IMG/VR virus record: IMGVR_UViG_3300032087_006376
Span: 62,001-126,000 of that record
Strand: one strand, 5' to 3'
Source of the DNA: a virus
Length of the DNA: 64,000 nucleotides
The translations under genes and the position numbers were made by a program. Positions 31,558-38,761 of this stretch are shown here, one piece after another. Position 1 is the stretch's first letter. Every line of letters starts with the position of its first letter. Under the pieces are notes generated by a model. It was not told the DNA's origin, made no database searches, and worked only from the letters and a program-made list of their open reading frames with translations.

Positions 31558-31601
31558 ACCCTCCTCTCTAGGAAAAATTAAGAAAACCTAAAGAGGAGGG
31601 T
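31558..31601. terminator. Long inverted repeat, likely terminator
   Basis: ACCCTCCTCTCTAGG and CCTAAAGAGGAGGGT can pair (about 13 bp with a small mismatch). A second hairpin CTTCTAAAGG/CCTTTTAGAAG lies at 31666-31695. Confidence 0.6.
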
Positions 31602-31613
31602 CAGGAAAGAATA

Positions 31614-31790
31614 GCTTTTATGCGATTACTATTCAGGCGTTTATGATCACCAGAGGGACACAAACCTTCTAAAGGGGGGCTGAACCTTTTAGAAGTAAAA
31701 AACCCACCGCCGCATTACCTTTTTTTAAAAAATGGTGTGGCTTTTATGCAGTTACCACACAGGCGATGAAAATAACCAGTCACCACAGGA
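31614..31790. repeat. Imperfect direct repeat in the 31400-31811 intergenic stretch
   Basis: GCTTTTATGC-GATTAC-CAGGCG-ATGA-ACCAG (31614-31653) recurs as GCTTTTATGC-AGTTAC-CAGGCG-ATGA-AACCAG (31740-31777). Otherwise the stretch holds R3, two hairpins and no gene that I can support. Confidence 0.5.
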
Positions 31791-31811
31791 CCGCTGCATT
31801 GCCTAAGACAA

Positions 31812-32528
31812 CTAGACTTGTTGAACCAAATCTTGTTTTAATTCTTCAAGACTACTATAACACGCTTCTTCTTCGTAGTCAACATAAAATTGACCTTCGA
31901 CGTATTTATGCATTCCAGCTTCATAACCTCGTCCACCAGATTTAATGCACTGAGCTACAGTGAAATCGCCAACTTGTATTTCATCACCCCATTCAGTTAT
32001 TTCCCAGTCTTCGATGATTTCTTTTTTGCCGGCAGTTATAGTGTAGACCTCGCCATAACCTTGCTCCTCTTCCCACTCCACAGTTATGACGTGTTTGGGA
32101 AATTTGAGACTAAGATGATGAATCCAGTTATAAGGCTCTTCCCACGGAGTCTGAAATCCAACTTCATCAGAATTACAGTAATCTGTTTGAGCATTCCATT
32201 TGCACCCCCAATTTTGAACACACCAATCATACCAGTCTCCTGCACCATACAATTCACGAAATCGTTCTTTGTCTTTTTCAGTCATTGGAATTAGATGCTG
32301 CCCATTACCATATTCCAATTTGCCTTTTATAATCTCTTTTGCTTGTTCTTGCAGTGATACTGTTGAACCTGTCCAGTAATCTTTTAGATCAGGTGGGATA
32401 GGCATGATAAGCTCGAAATCCACATCCCTCGTCCCGAAATCACCATCTATTTTACCGAATGTGTCATTAGTAATAGCATTAATGACATCAGTATGTGCAG
32501 ATAATTTAACATTAACCCAGTTTGGCAT
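31812..32528 (-). CDS. Api92/YubB-like ferredoxin-fold protein
   Basis: 238 aa. 'MPNWVNVKLSAHTDVINAI', 'LIMPIPPDLKDYW' and 'WCVQNWGCKWNA' are typical of the Api92-like/YubB (DUF1281) family found on plasmids and phages. Role unknown; possibly anti-defence or establishment (inference from family context). Confidence 0.8.
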   Translation of the reverse strand: MPNWVNVKLSAHTDVINAITNDTFGKIDGDFGTRDVDFELIMPIPPDLKDYWTGSTVSLQEQAKEIIKGKLEYGNGQHLIPMTEKDKERFRELYGAGDWYDWCVQNWGCKWNAQTDYCNSDEVGFQTPWEEPYNWIHHLSLKFPKHVITVEWEEEQGYGEVYTITAGKKEIIEDWEITEWGDEIQVGDFTVAQCIKSGGRGYEAGMHKYVEGQFYVDYEEEACYSSLEELKQDLVQQV

Positions 32529-32536
32529 AGTATTTT

Positions 32537-32788
32537 TTATTTAAAAGGTTGATATTGACGAATGATAGAATCTTTATCGGTGTGAATGTGATCGACCGTA
32601 TATTGGATGCCGTGTTTTTGCATAGCACGGTGGAAGACAGTCCAATCGCAATCCTCTTCTAAAAACGCATATCCTGCGGCTTTATATGAGAATTCACTGA
32701 TCTTGTCAACGATATTTAATCTTTCAAGCAATGCCATGGGGACTTGCAGCCACCCATGACCCGGATCTGTTTTAGCAATTAATTTCAT
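32537..32788 (-). CDS. Hypothetical protein
   Basis: 83 aa: 'KTDPGHGWLQVPMALLERLN' and 'AGYAFLEEDCDWTVFHRAM'; a small plasmid/phage-type protein of unknown function, next to the Api92-like gene. Confidence 0.65.
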   Translation of the reverse strand: MKLIAKTDPGHGWLQVPMALLERLNIVDKISEFSYKAAGYAFLEEDCDWTVFHRAMQKHGIQYTVDHIHTDKDSIIRQYQPFK

Positions 32789-32794
32789 AATCTT

Positions 32795-33115
32795 TTAGCA
32801 TTGGAAGTTGCGATAACTATACTTCAATAATTGACTCCTGTCAACTTTTTTTCCTAATACATTTTCCTTTTTCTTGCAGAAGGTTTTGAATGCAGCCCTC
32901 CACTCTTCAACGTCACCAATGATGTTATCCAATCCGTTCCATTTAAAGCCATATTTACTTGTGGCATAGTCATGAACCCTGTCTTTTCTCCAATATTTTG
33001 ATGTTCGACTAATGCGCCCTTTTTTAATGTTTGCAACTTCGGCAGCTACGAGACTAGTCCAAGGGATTTTGTCTTCGTGCTTTTTACCTGTGGATCTGTA
33101 ATCAACTTTTTTCAT
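32795..33115 (-). CDS. GKKVDR-family protein, copy C
   Basis: 106 aa. 'GDVEEWRAAFKTFCKKKENV' then LGKKVDRSQLLKYS matches the plus-strand copies at 18674 and 19029. The family is thus present on both sides of the strand switch. The start overlaps the upstream gene's stop by 4 nt. Confidence 0.65.
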   Translation of the reverse strand: MKKVDYRSTGKKHEDKIPWTSLVAAEVANIKKGRISRTSKYWRKDRVHDYATSKYGFKWNGLDNIIGDVEEWRAAFKTFCKKKENVLGKKVDRSQLLKYSYRNFQC

Positions 33116-33375
33116 ATTAATTTATCTATTTTAAGTTTTTCCATGAAGTCATCCCTATACATGTCTGCTATGTCTTTACTAGTGCTGCGATTTAATTTAT
33201 CATTTAAGTAATCAAACAAATCAATTAGCTCTTCGACATTGCAAACTTCACCATCTAGCCATTCCATGTAGACATCTTTTGGTTGCGCCATCAATGCTCG
33301 CCACGCAATTTCATCAACCAAATCTTGCTTGTTTAAATCAGCGTATGTAAAAGTTGTGATGTTTTCTTTTTTCAT
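33112..33375 (-). CDS. Hypothetical protein
   Basis: 87 aa, acidic helical ('WLDGEVCNVEELIDLFDYLN'). Part of a tight run of minus-strand small genes. Unknown. Confidence 0.55.
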   Translation of the reverse strand: MKKENITTFTYADLNKQDLVDEIAWRALMAQPKDVYMEWLDGEVCNVEELIDLFDYLNDKLNRSTSKDIADMYRDDFMEKLKIDKLI

Positions 33376-33376
33376 A

Positions 33377-33577
33377 TTATTCTTTTTCTATTTGGTCACT
33401 GATAGCATCAAGTATGTGAAGGACACCGTGCAGACTTTCAATCTTTTTTTTGGGAAAAGCGTAATTATCGTAGTTCTCGTAGAGTTCTTCGAGGAACCCA
33501 ATAAGATCCAACAAATCACATTTCTGCTCGAATAGTAATTTTGAATCAATGTTTTTAATGGTGACGGCGTGTCTCAT
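33377..33577 (-). CDS. Hypothetical protein
   Basis: 66 aa, helical ('LLFEQKCDLLDLIGFLEELY'). One nt before the next gene. Unknown. Confidence 0.55.
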   Translation of the reverse strand: MRHAVTIKNIDSKLLFEQKCDLLDLIGFLEELYENYDNYAFPKKKIESLHGVLHILDAISDQIEKE

Positions 33578-33578
33578 A

Positions 33579-33773
33579 TTATTGTGGGCAGAGTTCTCGA
33601 AAGATTTTTTTCATTTCTTCTGGGGATATTTCGTCTGTCTGTTTTTTAGTTTCGATGGCGACTTTCTTCTTGATTTTTAATTCTTGAACTGGTAAATGAG
33701 TCGATGTGATTTCTGACACGATGCCTTTTTTAATGCATCGCTTAACAAGGGCTGCGTATTTTTCTTTTGTCAT
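33579..33773 (-). CDS. Hypothetical protein
   Basis: 64 aa; Lys/Glu rich, ending SPEEMKKIFRELCPQ. Unknown. Confidence 0.5.
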   Translation of the reverse strand: MTKEKYAALVKRCIKKGIVSEITSTHLPVQELKIKKKVAIETKKQTDEISPEEMKKIFRELCPQ

Positions 33774-33778
33774 AATTT

Positions 33779-34174
33779 TTATTCAGCTAACCATTTGGCT
33801 TTGATTTTATTTTTGTCATACATTCTGACAAACTTATTTATCTCATCAGCAAGATCATCGTTATATACATCTTTATATGCCCTTGCCAAAAGGTCAAGAG
33901 CTTTTTCGAATTTTAATTCGGTGGGTTTTTTGAATTTATAACGAAACATCACAACTTCATCAATAGCACGATGGTCCCAATCACCATTGAAGTATCGAGC
34001 TTGATAACGAATCAACTTTGCGACTTGTTCAATCGTGCATTCGATTGGTTGGAATTGTTTCATTGCGTATCCGTCAAAAGCAGATATTGACAGATGATCT
34101 AGATCGGCGTCTGATTTAGCGATGCGAATCGCTTCGTTCATATCGTGAATGTTCATGCAATAAAAATAGTTCAA
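33779..34174 (-). CDS. Hypothetical helical protein
   Basis: 131 aa, starts MNYFYCMNIHDMNEAIRIAK (an internal ATG at the ninth codon is possible). Unknown; first gene of the 32.5-34.2 kb minus-strand run. Confidence 0.6.
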   Translation of the reverse strand: MNYFYCMNIHDMNEAIRIAKSDADLDHLSISAFDGYAMKQFQPIECTIEQVAKLIRYQARYFNGDWDHRAIDEVVMFRYKFKKPTELKFEKALDLLARAYKDVYNDDLADEINKFVRMYDKNKIKAKWLAE

Positions 34175-34252
34175 TAAATAATGAATGTCAAATAATAAAT
34201 AATCAAATAGTAATAAAAATTCAGTATAAAAAATGCAATATAGTTTATATTT

Positions 34253-34329
34253 GTAAGTGCTTCATAATCAAGGACTTACGACGACGCCGCCCCGCCGCTG
34301 CTATAAGTCGTTGATAACCAAAGGCTTAC
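34253..34329. repeat. 77-bp twin-hairpin repeat, copy R4
   Basis: GTAAGTG...GACTTAC (34253-34279), linker ACGACGCCGCCCCGCC, then ATAAGTC...GGCTTAC to 34329. A further hairpin AACCAAAGGC/GCCTTTGGTT (34317-34340) overlaps its end and could terminate the gene at 34370. Confidence 0.8.
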
Positions 34330-34369
34330 GCCTTTGGTTGTTAGCAGGAGGTATGCCAAGAAAAGGGGC

Positions 34370-34525
34370 TTAGTCGCCCGTGTCAAAGCGACTCTCATGG
34401 TAAGAGTCAACGTCATCCTCGCGGAGTTCGTTGCGCTCCAACCAGTGGTCGTAAGCGTCGAAGTCGAAGTCGTTAGGGTACAGTTCCTCGCAGGAGGGTT
34501 GCCAGTGGTTGAATTCATCGTTCAT
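34370..34525 (-). CDS. Small acidic protein
   Basis: 51 aa: MNDEFNHWQPSCEELYPNDF followed by DFDAYDHWLERNE; strongly acidic. The overlapping longer frames on both strands are low-complexity shadows of this gene. Confidence 0.6.
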   Translation of the reverse strand: MNDEFNHWQPSCEELYPNDFDFDAYDHWLERNELREDDVDSYHESRFDTGD

Positions 34526-34568
34526 AAGAATAATCTACTATAAAAAAAGGGTTTTGTCAACAAAAAGT

Positions 34569-34760
34569 TTAGTGGGTCGCGCCACATGACAGGCAGGTGC
34601 GTGGCGCTCGCCAAACCAATTCCTCTGTGCCGTCGGCGTTGTGGCACATTACGCTGGTGCCGATCAAAGCGGCGCGGCGGATGGCGGCGTTCAAGCCCCT
34701 GCGCGTTGCGCTGTAGCGCATGGTGAATCCGGGGATGTAGTAGTATTTCATATTTTCCAT
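34569..34760 (-). CDS. Small protein, paralogue of 36286-36492
   Basis: 63 aa. MENMKYYYIPGFTMRYSAT, then 'AAIRRAALIGTSVMCHN', 'EELVWRAPR' and a C-terminal CLSCGATH. Shares MEN-KY...AI..A...G..EL-W with the product at 36286, and both are transcribed from copies of the same promoter cassette. Confidence 0.65.
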   Translation of the reverse strand: MENMKYYYIPGFTMRYSATRRGLNAAIRRAALIGTSVMCHNADGTEELVWRAPRTCLSCGATH

Positions 34761-34765
34761 GCGTC

Positions 34766-34858
34766 TAGCATAGCATATGCCCTAGGACAAAAGCTGTCCA
34801 ACCCCAAAAAAGTGAAACTTTTTTTTGGGGTAAGGTTGGCACAGTTCCTGTATTGCAT
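34766..34858 (-). promoter_or_regulatory. Promoter/operator cassette P1
   Basis: Reading the minus strand: TTGGAC (-35), 18 nt, TATGCT (-10), just upstream of the gene starting at 34760. The spacer contains the palindrome GGACA-N5-TGTCC, overlapping the -35. Upstream lies a CCCCAAAAAA/TTTTTTTTGGGG hairpin (34802-34830). About 95 bp nearly identical to P2 and P3. Confidence 0.75.
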
Positions 34859-34863
34859 CTTTC

Positions 34864-34940
34864 GTAAATCGTTGATTATGAAGGACTTACGGCTGCGCCG
34901 GGGGGCGCTTTGCGTAAGTCGTTGAATACCAAGGGTTTAC
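34864..34940. repeat. 77-bp twin-hairpin repeat, copy R5
   Basis: GTAAATC...GACTTAC (34864-34890), linker with GCGCCGGGGGGCGC, GTAAGTC...GGTTTAC (34914-34940). Directly abuts P1 on its upstream side. Confidence 0.85.
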
Positions 34941-34972
34941 AAATTATATAATTATATAATTATATAATTAAT

Positions 34973-35047
34973 TGGTGGGCTGAGCGAGGCTCGAACTCGC
35001 AACCAACGGCTTAAAAGGCCGCTGCTCTACCATTGAGCTACCAGCCC
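34973..35047 (-). tRNA. tRNA-Lys(UUU)
   Basis: Minus strand: acceptor GGGCTGG/TCAGCCC, D-arm AGCTCAATGGTAGAGC, anticodon loop CTTTTAA (TTT), T-loop GTTCGAGCC, CCA encoded. Confidence 0.93.
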
Positions 35048-35055
35048 AAAGGGGG

Positions 35056-35256
35056 TTAATCAACCCGTTGGATTTTGCCAATGATGCCACCCTTGATAAA
35101 CGAGCGGATTCCGTATTGTTGGTGCTCTCTGCTGTATTTGTAAGCAGTGAAGTAATGAGGTTTGTCAACGATAGGACCAGAGGTCACATAAGTGTTGACA
35201 GTTCCATCTTGGCGTTTGTAAACGAACGTGTATTTTTCAGTTGGGAATGATTGCAT
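35056..35256 (-). CDS. Hypothetical protein
   Basis: 66 aa from ATG at 35256 (MQSFPTEKYTFVYKRQDGTV); a longer frame from 35325 would overlap the upstream gene. Beta-rich, basic. Unknown. Confidence 0.6.
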   Translation of the reverse strand: MQSFPTEKYTFVYKRQDGTVNTYVTSGPIVDKPHYFTAYKYSREHQQYGIRSFIKGGIIGKIQRVD

Positions 35257-35281
35257 ATTATTTTTCGCTTTCTGTTTGTTG

Positions 35282-35509
35282 TTAGAGTTTGATGTTGGAG
35301 GCGTCGTTATCGTGAAGGAACCCACGGACTCCGTTAAGTGATTCGATCATTTCAAGCAATTGCTTAGCGTAGTATTCATTGCCAAGATCTGGGTATTTGC
35401 GCAGACCGTTGACATGAGCCTCTAGTCTGCCAGTCAGTCCAGCTAGGTAAGCGGTGATGCAGTAAGAGTCAAGCTCTTCGAAGTAGTAATCTTTAACGTC
35501 TTTATTCAT
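35282..35509 (-). CDS. Hypothetical helical protein
   Basis: 75 aa ('YYFEELDSYCITAYLAGLTG'). Unknown. Confidence 0.55.
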   Translation of the reverse strand: MNKDVKDYYFEELDSYCITAYLAGLTGRLEAHVNGLRKYPDLGNEYYAKQLLEMIESLNGVRGFLHDNDASNIKL

Positions 35510-35547
35510 ACAAGTAATCTAATTCAATTTTTATTGTTTGTCAAATT

Positions 35548-35739
35548 TTATTTTTCCCAGTCGTTGGCGCAGTTGACCCAAGCTTGGCCGTCTATGATTG
35601 ACTTTTCCATTTGCTTGATTATCTCTTCCTTGTCGTCGCTGACCTGTTTCGCATACATGTCGATTGCTTGAATGACAAAGACTTGATTGAGGGGAGATTG
35701 CTCCATGTATTCAGTGACTTTTTCGATGTTCGTTTTCAT
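35548..35739 (-). CDS. Hypothetical protein
   Basis: 63 aa, helical ('NQVFVIQAIDMYAKQVSDDK'). Unknown. Confidence 0.55.
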   Translation of the reverse strand: MKTNIEKVTEYMEQSPLNQVFVIQAIDMYAKQVSDDKEEIIKQMEKSIIDGQAWVNCANDWEK

Positions 35740-35777
35740 ATTGGAATTATGGTAAAAAGTGAAAAGAATTGCAAGAA

Positions 35778-35966
35778 CTATTTTTGCAATGTTTTAGCAA
35801 CCCGCAGGTCGATTGTTCCCCACTTGCCCTGACTTGGGCCTTCGAGATATTCGCCAGTGACGAAATCACCTTTTTGTGTGCTAGGGAAGATGCGGACCTT
35901 CGTACCGTTGAAGGTCATGAGGTTTTTGTTGTTCATATACTCTGGAACTATCATCATTGTTTTCAT
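35778..35966 (-). CDS. Hypothetical protein under cassette P2
   Basis: 62 aa: 'YLEGPSQGKWGTIDLRVAKT'; small beta protein. First gene downstream of P2. Confidence 0.6.
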   Translation of the reverse strand: MKTMMIVPEYMNNKNLMTFNGTKVRIFPSTQKGDFVTGEYLEGPSQGKWGTIDLRVAKTLQK

Positions 35967-35972
35967 GCTAGA

Positions 35973-36065
35973 AGCATAGCATATACCCTAGGACAAAGAC
36001 TGTCCAACCCCAAAAAAAGTGAAACTTTTTTTTGGGGTGAGGTTGGCACGGTTCCTGTATTGCAT
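35973..36065 (-). promoter_or_regulatory. Promoter/operator cassette P2
   Basis: Same module as P1: TTGGAC / TATGCT with palindrome GGACA-N5-TGTCC in the spacer and the CCCCAAAAAAA...TTTTTTTTGGGG hairpin upstream (36010-36037). Confidence 0.75.
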
Positions 36066-36070
36066 TTTCT

Positions 36071-36147
36071 GTAAATCGTTGATTATCAAGGACTTACAGC
36101 TGCGGCGGGGAACGCTTTGCGCAAGTCGTTGGTTGCCAACAACTTAG
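36071..36147. repeat. 77-bp twin-hairpin repeat, copy R6
   Basis: GTAAATC...GACTTAC (36071-36097), linker GCTGCGGCGGGGAACG, GCAAGTC...AACTTAG/GC (36121-36147). The second hairpin overlaps the 3' side of the gene at 36149. Confidence 0.85.
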
Positions 36148-36148
36148 C

Positions 36149-36280
36149 TCAGAGCCAATCCTCGTCGAGGTCTCCTGAGGCTGCATCGATGACCATCGCA
36201 GCCCAGTGGCGCGAGTCGATAGACTCAGGGGTTTCGTCGATGGTGCTCTTAGCCAGCTTGGTGATTTCTTCGTTTTTCAT
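36149..36280 (-). CDS. Small acidic protein
   Basis: 43 aa: MKNEEITKLAKSTIDETPES followed by an acidic helix. Six nt downstream of the gene at 36286. Confidence 0.55.
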   Translation of the reverse strand: MKNEEITKLAKSTIDETPESIDSRHWAAMVIDAASGDLDEDWL

Positions 36281-36285
36281 AATAT

Positions 36286-36492
36286 TTAAAAAATATTTAA
36301 TGTTGGGTTTTTCCAAATGAGCTCAACTGCTCCGCTTATGTTTTGCACATAAACATTTGAATTATTCTTTGCCGCGAAAAGAATCGCTTTCGCCAGACCG
36401 TCTCCTTCACGGGATACAGAGAACTCATGAGTTTCGCACAGTGAGAAAGGGTTGCCGAATCCAGTGGGAACTAAATATTTTTTATTTTCCAT
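36286..36492 (-). CDS. Small protein, paralogue of 34569-34760
   Basis: 68 aa: MENKKYLVPTGF..., 'KAILFAAKNNSNVYVQN', 'AVELIWKNPT'. Shares the pattern and the upstream promoter cassette with the gene at 34569; likely a duplicated regulatory unit. Confidence 0.65.
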   Translation of the reverse strand: MENKKYLVPTGFGNPFSLCETHEFSVSREGDGLAKAILFAAKNNSNVYVQNISGAVELIWKNPTLNIF

Positions 36493-36498
36493 GCGTAT

Positions 36499-36587
36499 AG
36501 CATAGCAAATACCCTAGGACAAATACTGTCCAACCCCCAAAAAAGTGAAACTTTTTTTTGGGGTGAGGTTGGCACGGTTCCTGTATT
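36499..36587 (-). promoter_or_regulatory. Promoter/operator cassette P3
   Basis: Third copy: TTGGAC, GGACA-N5-TGTCC palindrome, a TATTTGCTATG -10 region (TATTTG instead of TATGCT), and the CCCC-A-run/T-run-GGGG hairpin. With R7 and the terminator it fills the 36493-36883 gene-free stretch. Confidence 0.7.
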
Positions 36588-36596
36588 CAGGTTTAC

Positions 36597-36673
36597 ATAA
36601 CTTATTGATTATTAAGGACTTACGACGACGCCGGGGGGCACTTTGCGTAAGTCGTTGATATACAACAACTTAC
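36597..36673. repeat. 77-bp twin-hairpin repeat, copy R7
   Basis: ATAACTT...GACTTAC (36597-36623; left arm degenerate), linker GACGACGCCGGGGGGC, GTAAGTC...AACTTAC (36647-36673). Confidence 0.8.
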
Positions 36674-36700
36674 AGAATATAAATTATATTCTAAAGCATA

Positions 36701-36732
36701 AAAAAAGAGAGGGGGGAGACCAACCCCCTCTC
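36701..36732 (-). terminator. Rho-independent terminator (minus strand)
   Basis: Minus-strand GAGAGGGGG / CCCCCCTCTC stem followed by TTTTTTT, downstream of the SleB-like hydrolase. Confidence 0.85.
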
Positions 36733-36883
36733 TTAAGTGAGATAATCTTTGTTTCAAGAACTGGGTTCAAGAGGGGCTATGGTAATGACGGACCTTCCCC
36801 TTACAGTTGTTCTAGGATCTCCCTAGACACGCATACGATTATCTCTTTTACTCACCTGCACTAACCCAACCACAAAAAGTCAA

Positions 36884-37327
36884 TTACAATTTATAAAAAA
36901 TGTGGCGTCCGATCTTGGCGACAGGCTTTTCGCCTTTAGCCCAATACGGTGCCTTGATATAGTCTGCATAGTAATGGTTGGCGTTACCAATCTTGGCGCG
37001 ATCAATGCGGTGCATGTTCTTGGCCAGATAGATTGCCATCTTTGCCTGTGGCACATTCAACAGGTGATCAAGGTCTGAGATCTTCTTGCCATTCCAACAT
37101 GAGAACTGCCACTTGGCTAGGCAGACCTTTTGCCATGTCTGCTTGCGGTCGATTGCACGTTGAGCGATGACAGCTGCAACGGCTCCCATTCCTTTGTCAC
37201 CTTCACCCCGTGCCTCTGCAAGGATCGTAATGGCGACCACTTTTTGTTCTTTAGTAAGTTCACTTGATGCGACCAGTGCCGTGATTGATTGTGATATAAG
37301 TAAGACATATAGTGCGATTGTTTTCAT
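36884..37327 (-). CDS. SleB-like cell-wall hydrolase (candidate endolysin)
   Basis: 147 aa. N-terminal signal-like segment MKTIALYVLLISQSITALVA, then Hydrolase_2 (SleB/CwlJ) signatures: 'ITILAEARGEGDKGMGAVAA', 'VIAQRAI', 'CLAKWQFSCWNG' and 'ANHYYADYI'. Cleaves peptidoglycan; the signal or SAR-type N-terminus would allow Sec export without a classical holin. It is in the minus block, away from the structural genes. Confidence 0.85.
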   Translation of the reverse strand: MKTIALYVLLISQSITALVASSELTKEQKVVAITILAEARGEGDKGMGAVAAVIAQRAIDRKQTWQKVCLAKWQFSCWNGKKISDLDHLLNVPQAKMAIYLAKNMHRIDRAKIGNANHYYADYIKAPYWAKGEKPVAKIGRHIFYKL

Positions 37328-37367
37328 ACGTATAAGATAACAGAATTTGTCGGGTTGTCAAATGTTT

Positions 37368-37532
37368 TTAGTAAGCTCTTTCGCCGCCTTTAACCCAGAG
37401 GTCATCATTGCGGATATCATCTTTAATCTGTTGCGCTCTGCGCTTCATCCATTGTTTCATCTTTGGTGAAATGGTCCAGACCTTTTGCACTGGAACTTCA
37501 AACTTGGTTGGTTTGGCAAACTCAATTTTCAT
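37368..37532 (-). CDS. Small basic protein
   Basis: 54 aa: MKIEFAKPTKFEVPVQKVWT, then a basic helix KMKQWMKRRAQQIK. Unknown. Confidence 0.55.
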   Translation of the reverse strand: MKIEFAKPTKFEVPVQKVWTISPKMKQWMKRRAQQIKDDIRNDDLWVKGGERAY

Positions 37533-37544
37533 AATTCAATTCAA

Positions 37545-37742
37545 TCAGATTTCAGGGAAGGCGTCAATCAAAAACTGCGCGACACCTCCAACATAGTCTC
37601 TTTGGACTATCTTTATTTTTCGCTCGAAGCTATACTCTGCGATCACATCCCACTCTTCCTCTGTGGTGGCGCAGTCGCACAGCCAGCCTTCAAGGACTTT
37701 GTTGAGTTCGTCTTTGGTGATCTTGGTAAGTGCTGCGCTCAT
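37545..37742 (-). CDS. Hypothetical protein
   Basis: 65 aa from ATG 37742 (MSAALTKITKDELNKVLEGW). The longer frame from 37820 overlaps the upstream gene and is unlikely. Unknown. Confidence 0.6.
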   Translation of the reverse strand: MSAALTKITKDELNKVLEGWLCDCATTEEEWDVIAEYSFERKIKIVQRDYVGGVAQFLIDAFPEI

Positions 37743-37743
37743 C

Positions 37744-37917
37744 TTATGCGTCCCAGCTAAAAGGTTGAGCTTTGGTGCTGCGCTTCCAAGGTTTGGCGAG
37801 GTGAGCTTTGCGAGCTGCATTCTTTTCTTCCTCTTCCTTGCGAAGCAGCGCGTTCATGTGCGCGTTGTGAGCGGCGAACTCCTTGCGGATCTCAGTCAGT
37901 GTTCCGTTAACTTTCAT
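37744..37917 (-). CDS. Small helical protein
   Basis: 57 aa: MKVNGTLTEIRKEFAAHNAH, then a Lys/Arg/Glu-rich helix. Its stop is 1 nt before the next start. Unknown. Confidence 0.6.
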   Translation of the reverse strand: MKVNGTLTEIRKEFAAHNAHMNALLRKEEEEKNAARKAHLAKPWKRSTKAQPFSWDA

Positions 37918-37961
37918 ACTTATAAGGTAGTCGAATCAGTCGATGATTGCAAGAAAAAGTT

Positions 37962-38081
37962 TTAATTATTTTTAGCTAGTGCCATCCAACCACGGGCAAC
38001 GCGGATCATTGTCTTGTGTCTGCGCACAGCGCGAGCAGGGATCTTGATCTGTTTTGTTTCTTTGATTTCCTTATCTTTCAT
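37962..38081 (-). CDS. Small basic protein
   Basis: 39 aa: MKDKEIKETKQIKIPARAVR followed by a basic Arg-rich helix. Outermost gene of the minus block. The adjoining 38082-38446 stretch has C-runs and AT-rich DNA with no gene; only the divergent promoter below is clear. Confidence 0.5.
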   Translation of the reverse strand: MKDKEIKETKQIKIPARAVRRHKTMIRVARGWMALAKNN

Positions 38082-38410
38082 ACTGAAATTAAACCATAGA
38101 TCTCAATAAAACACAAGAAAAAAATTCAATTATTTTTACCTATCTCGACCCCCCTCCCCCCATTGTCTGTGCTAAACCCCACCCTTTTTTTAAAATAATT
38201 TTTCTATTGACATTTCTACATACGGTGGGGGGACATTTTCTTCAATATGTAATTCGTTTTCAGACAAACCAAACCCAACTAAAATAATAAAAACCCATAT
38301 ACCCTCCCCCATTTAATAAAAATTAACAAGATTAATAAAAAATCAGTATAAATAAAAAACAAAAAAAATAAGCGAGCGTCCTGAAATAGGGGGAAAAAGA
38401 TAAATATTAT

Positions 38411-38439
38411 TTGACAGCCGCCCACCTATTGATTATTAT
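38411..38439 (+). promoter_or_regulatory. Near-consensus sigma70 promoter, probably leaderless transcript
   Basis: TTGACA (38411-38416), exactly 17 nt, TATTAT (38434-38439). The ATG at 38447 is 7 nt after the -10, about where transcription should start, so the mRNA may be leaderless. Drives the glycan module. Confidence 0.75.
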
Positions 38440-38446
38440 ATACAGT

Positions 38447-38761
38447 ATGGACTATTTAATGGTGTACCTAGATGAGAACCGGGAAAAACGAGCTGCGATT
38501 CCTGATGACGAGGGAGTGTACTACGATTCGGTTGATTTTGACGAGTACACTGAGGATATGTCTACAATGGAAGTGGTAGTATTGGAATCTAAAGATTTTT
38601 ATAAAAAAGTTAGAGATCCTGATGCGGACGGCAAGTTTTTCACATGTAAGTTCGCTGGTAGGTATGTGTCTAATATGAAAGTATGTGAGAGTATTGAGAG
38701 TATAGGATTTACTACATTTTTTACTACTGTTATTAATGAGCATATAAGACAAGAAGAATGA
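38447..38761 (+). CDS. Hypothetical acidic protein
   Basis: 104 aa from ATG 38447 (an upstream TTG at 38411 is the promoter -35). 'DSVDFDEYTEDMSTMEVVVL'. Overlaps the glycosyltransferase gene by ATGA. Unknown. Confidence 0.6.
   Translation: MDYLMVYLDENREKRAAIPDDEGVYYDSVDFDEYTEDMSTMEVVVLESKDFYKKVRDPDADGKFFTCKFAGRYVSNMKVCESIESIGFTTFFTTVINEHIRQEE

Noticed and set aside
34276-34518. Longer open frames on both strands (minus 80 aa, plus 69 aa)
   Set aside because: Low-complexity Thr/Ser-rich or Val-rich shadows of the 51-aa acidic gene at 34370-34525.
38411-38446. TTG start at 38411 for the hypothetical protein
   Set aside because: The TTG is the -35 box of a near-consensus promoter; the ATG at 38447 fits the -10 position.
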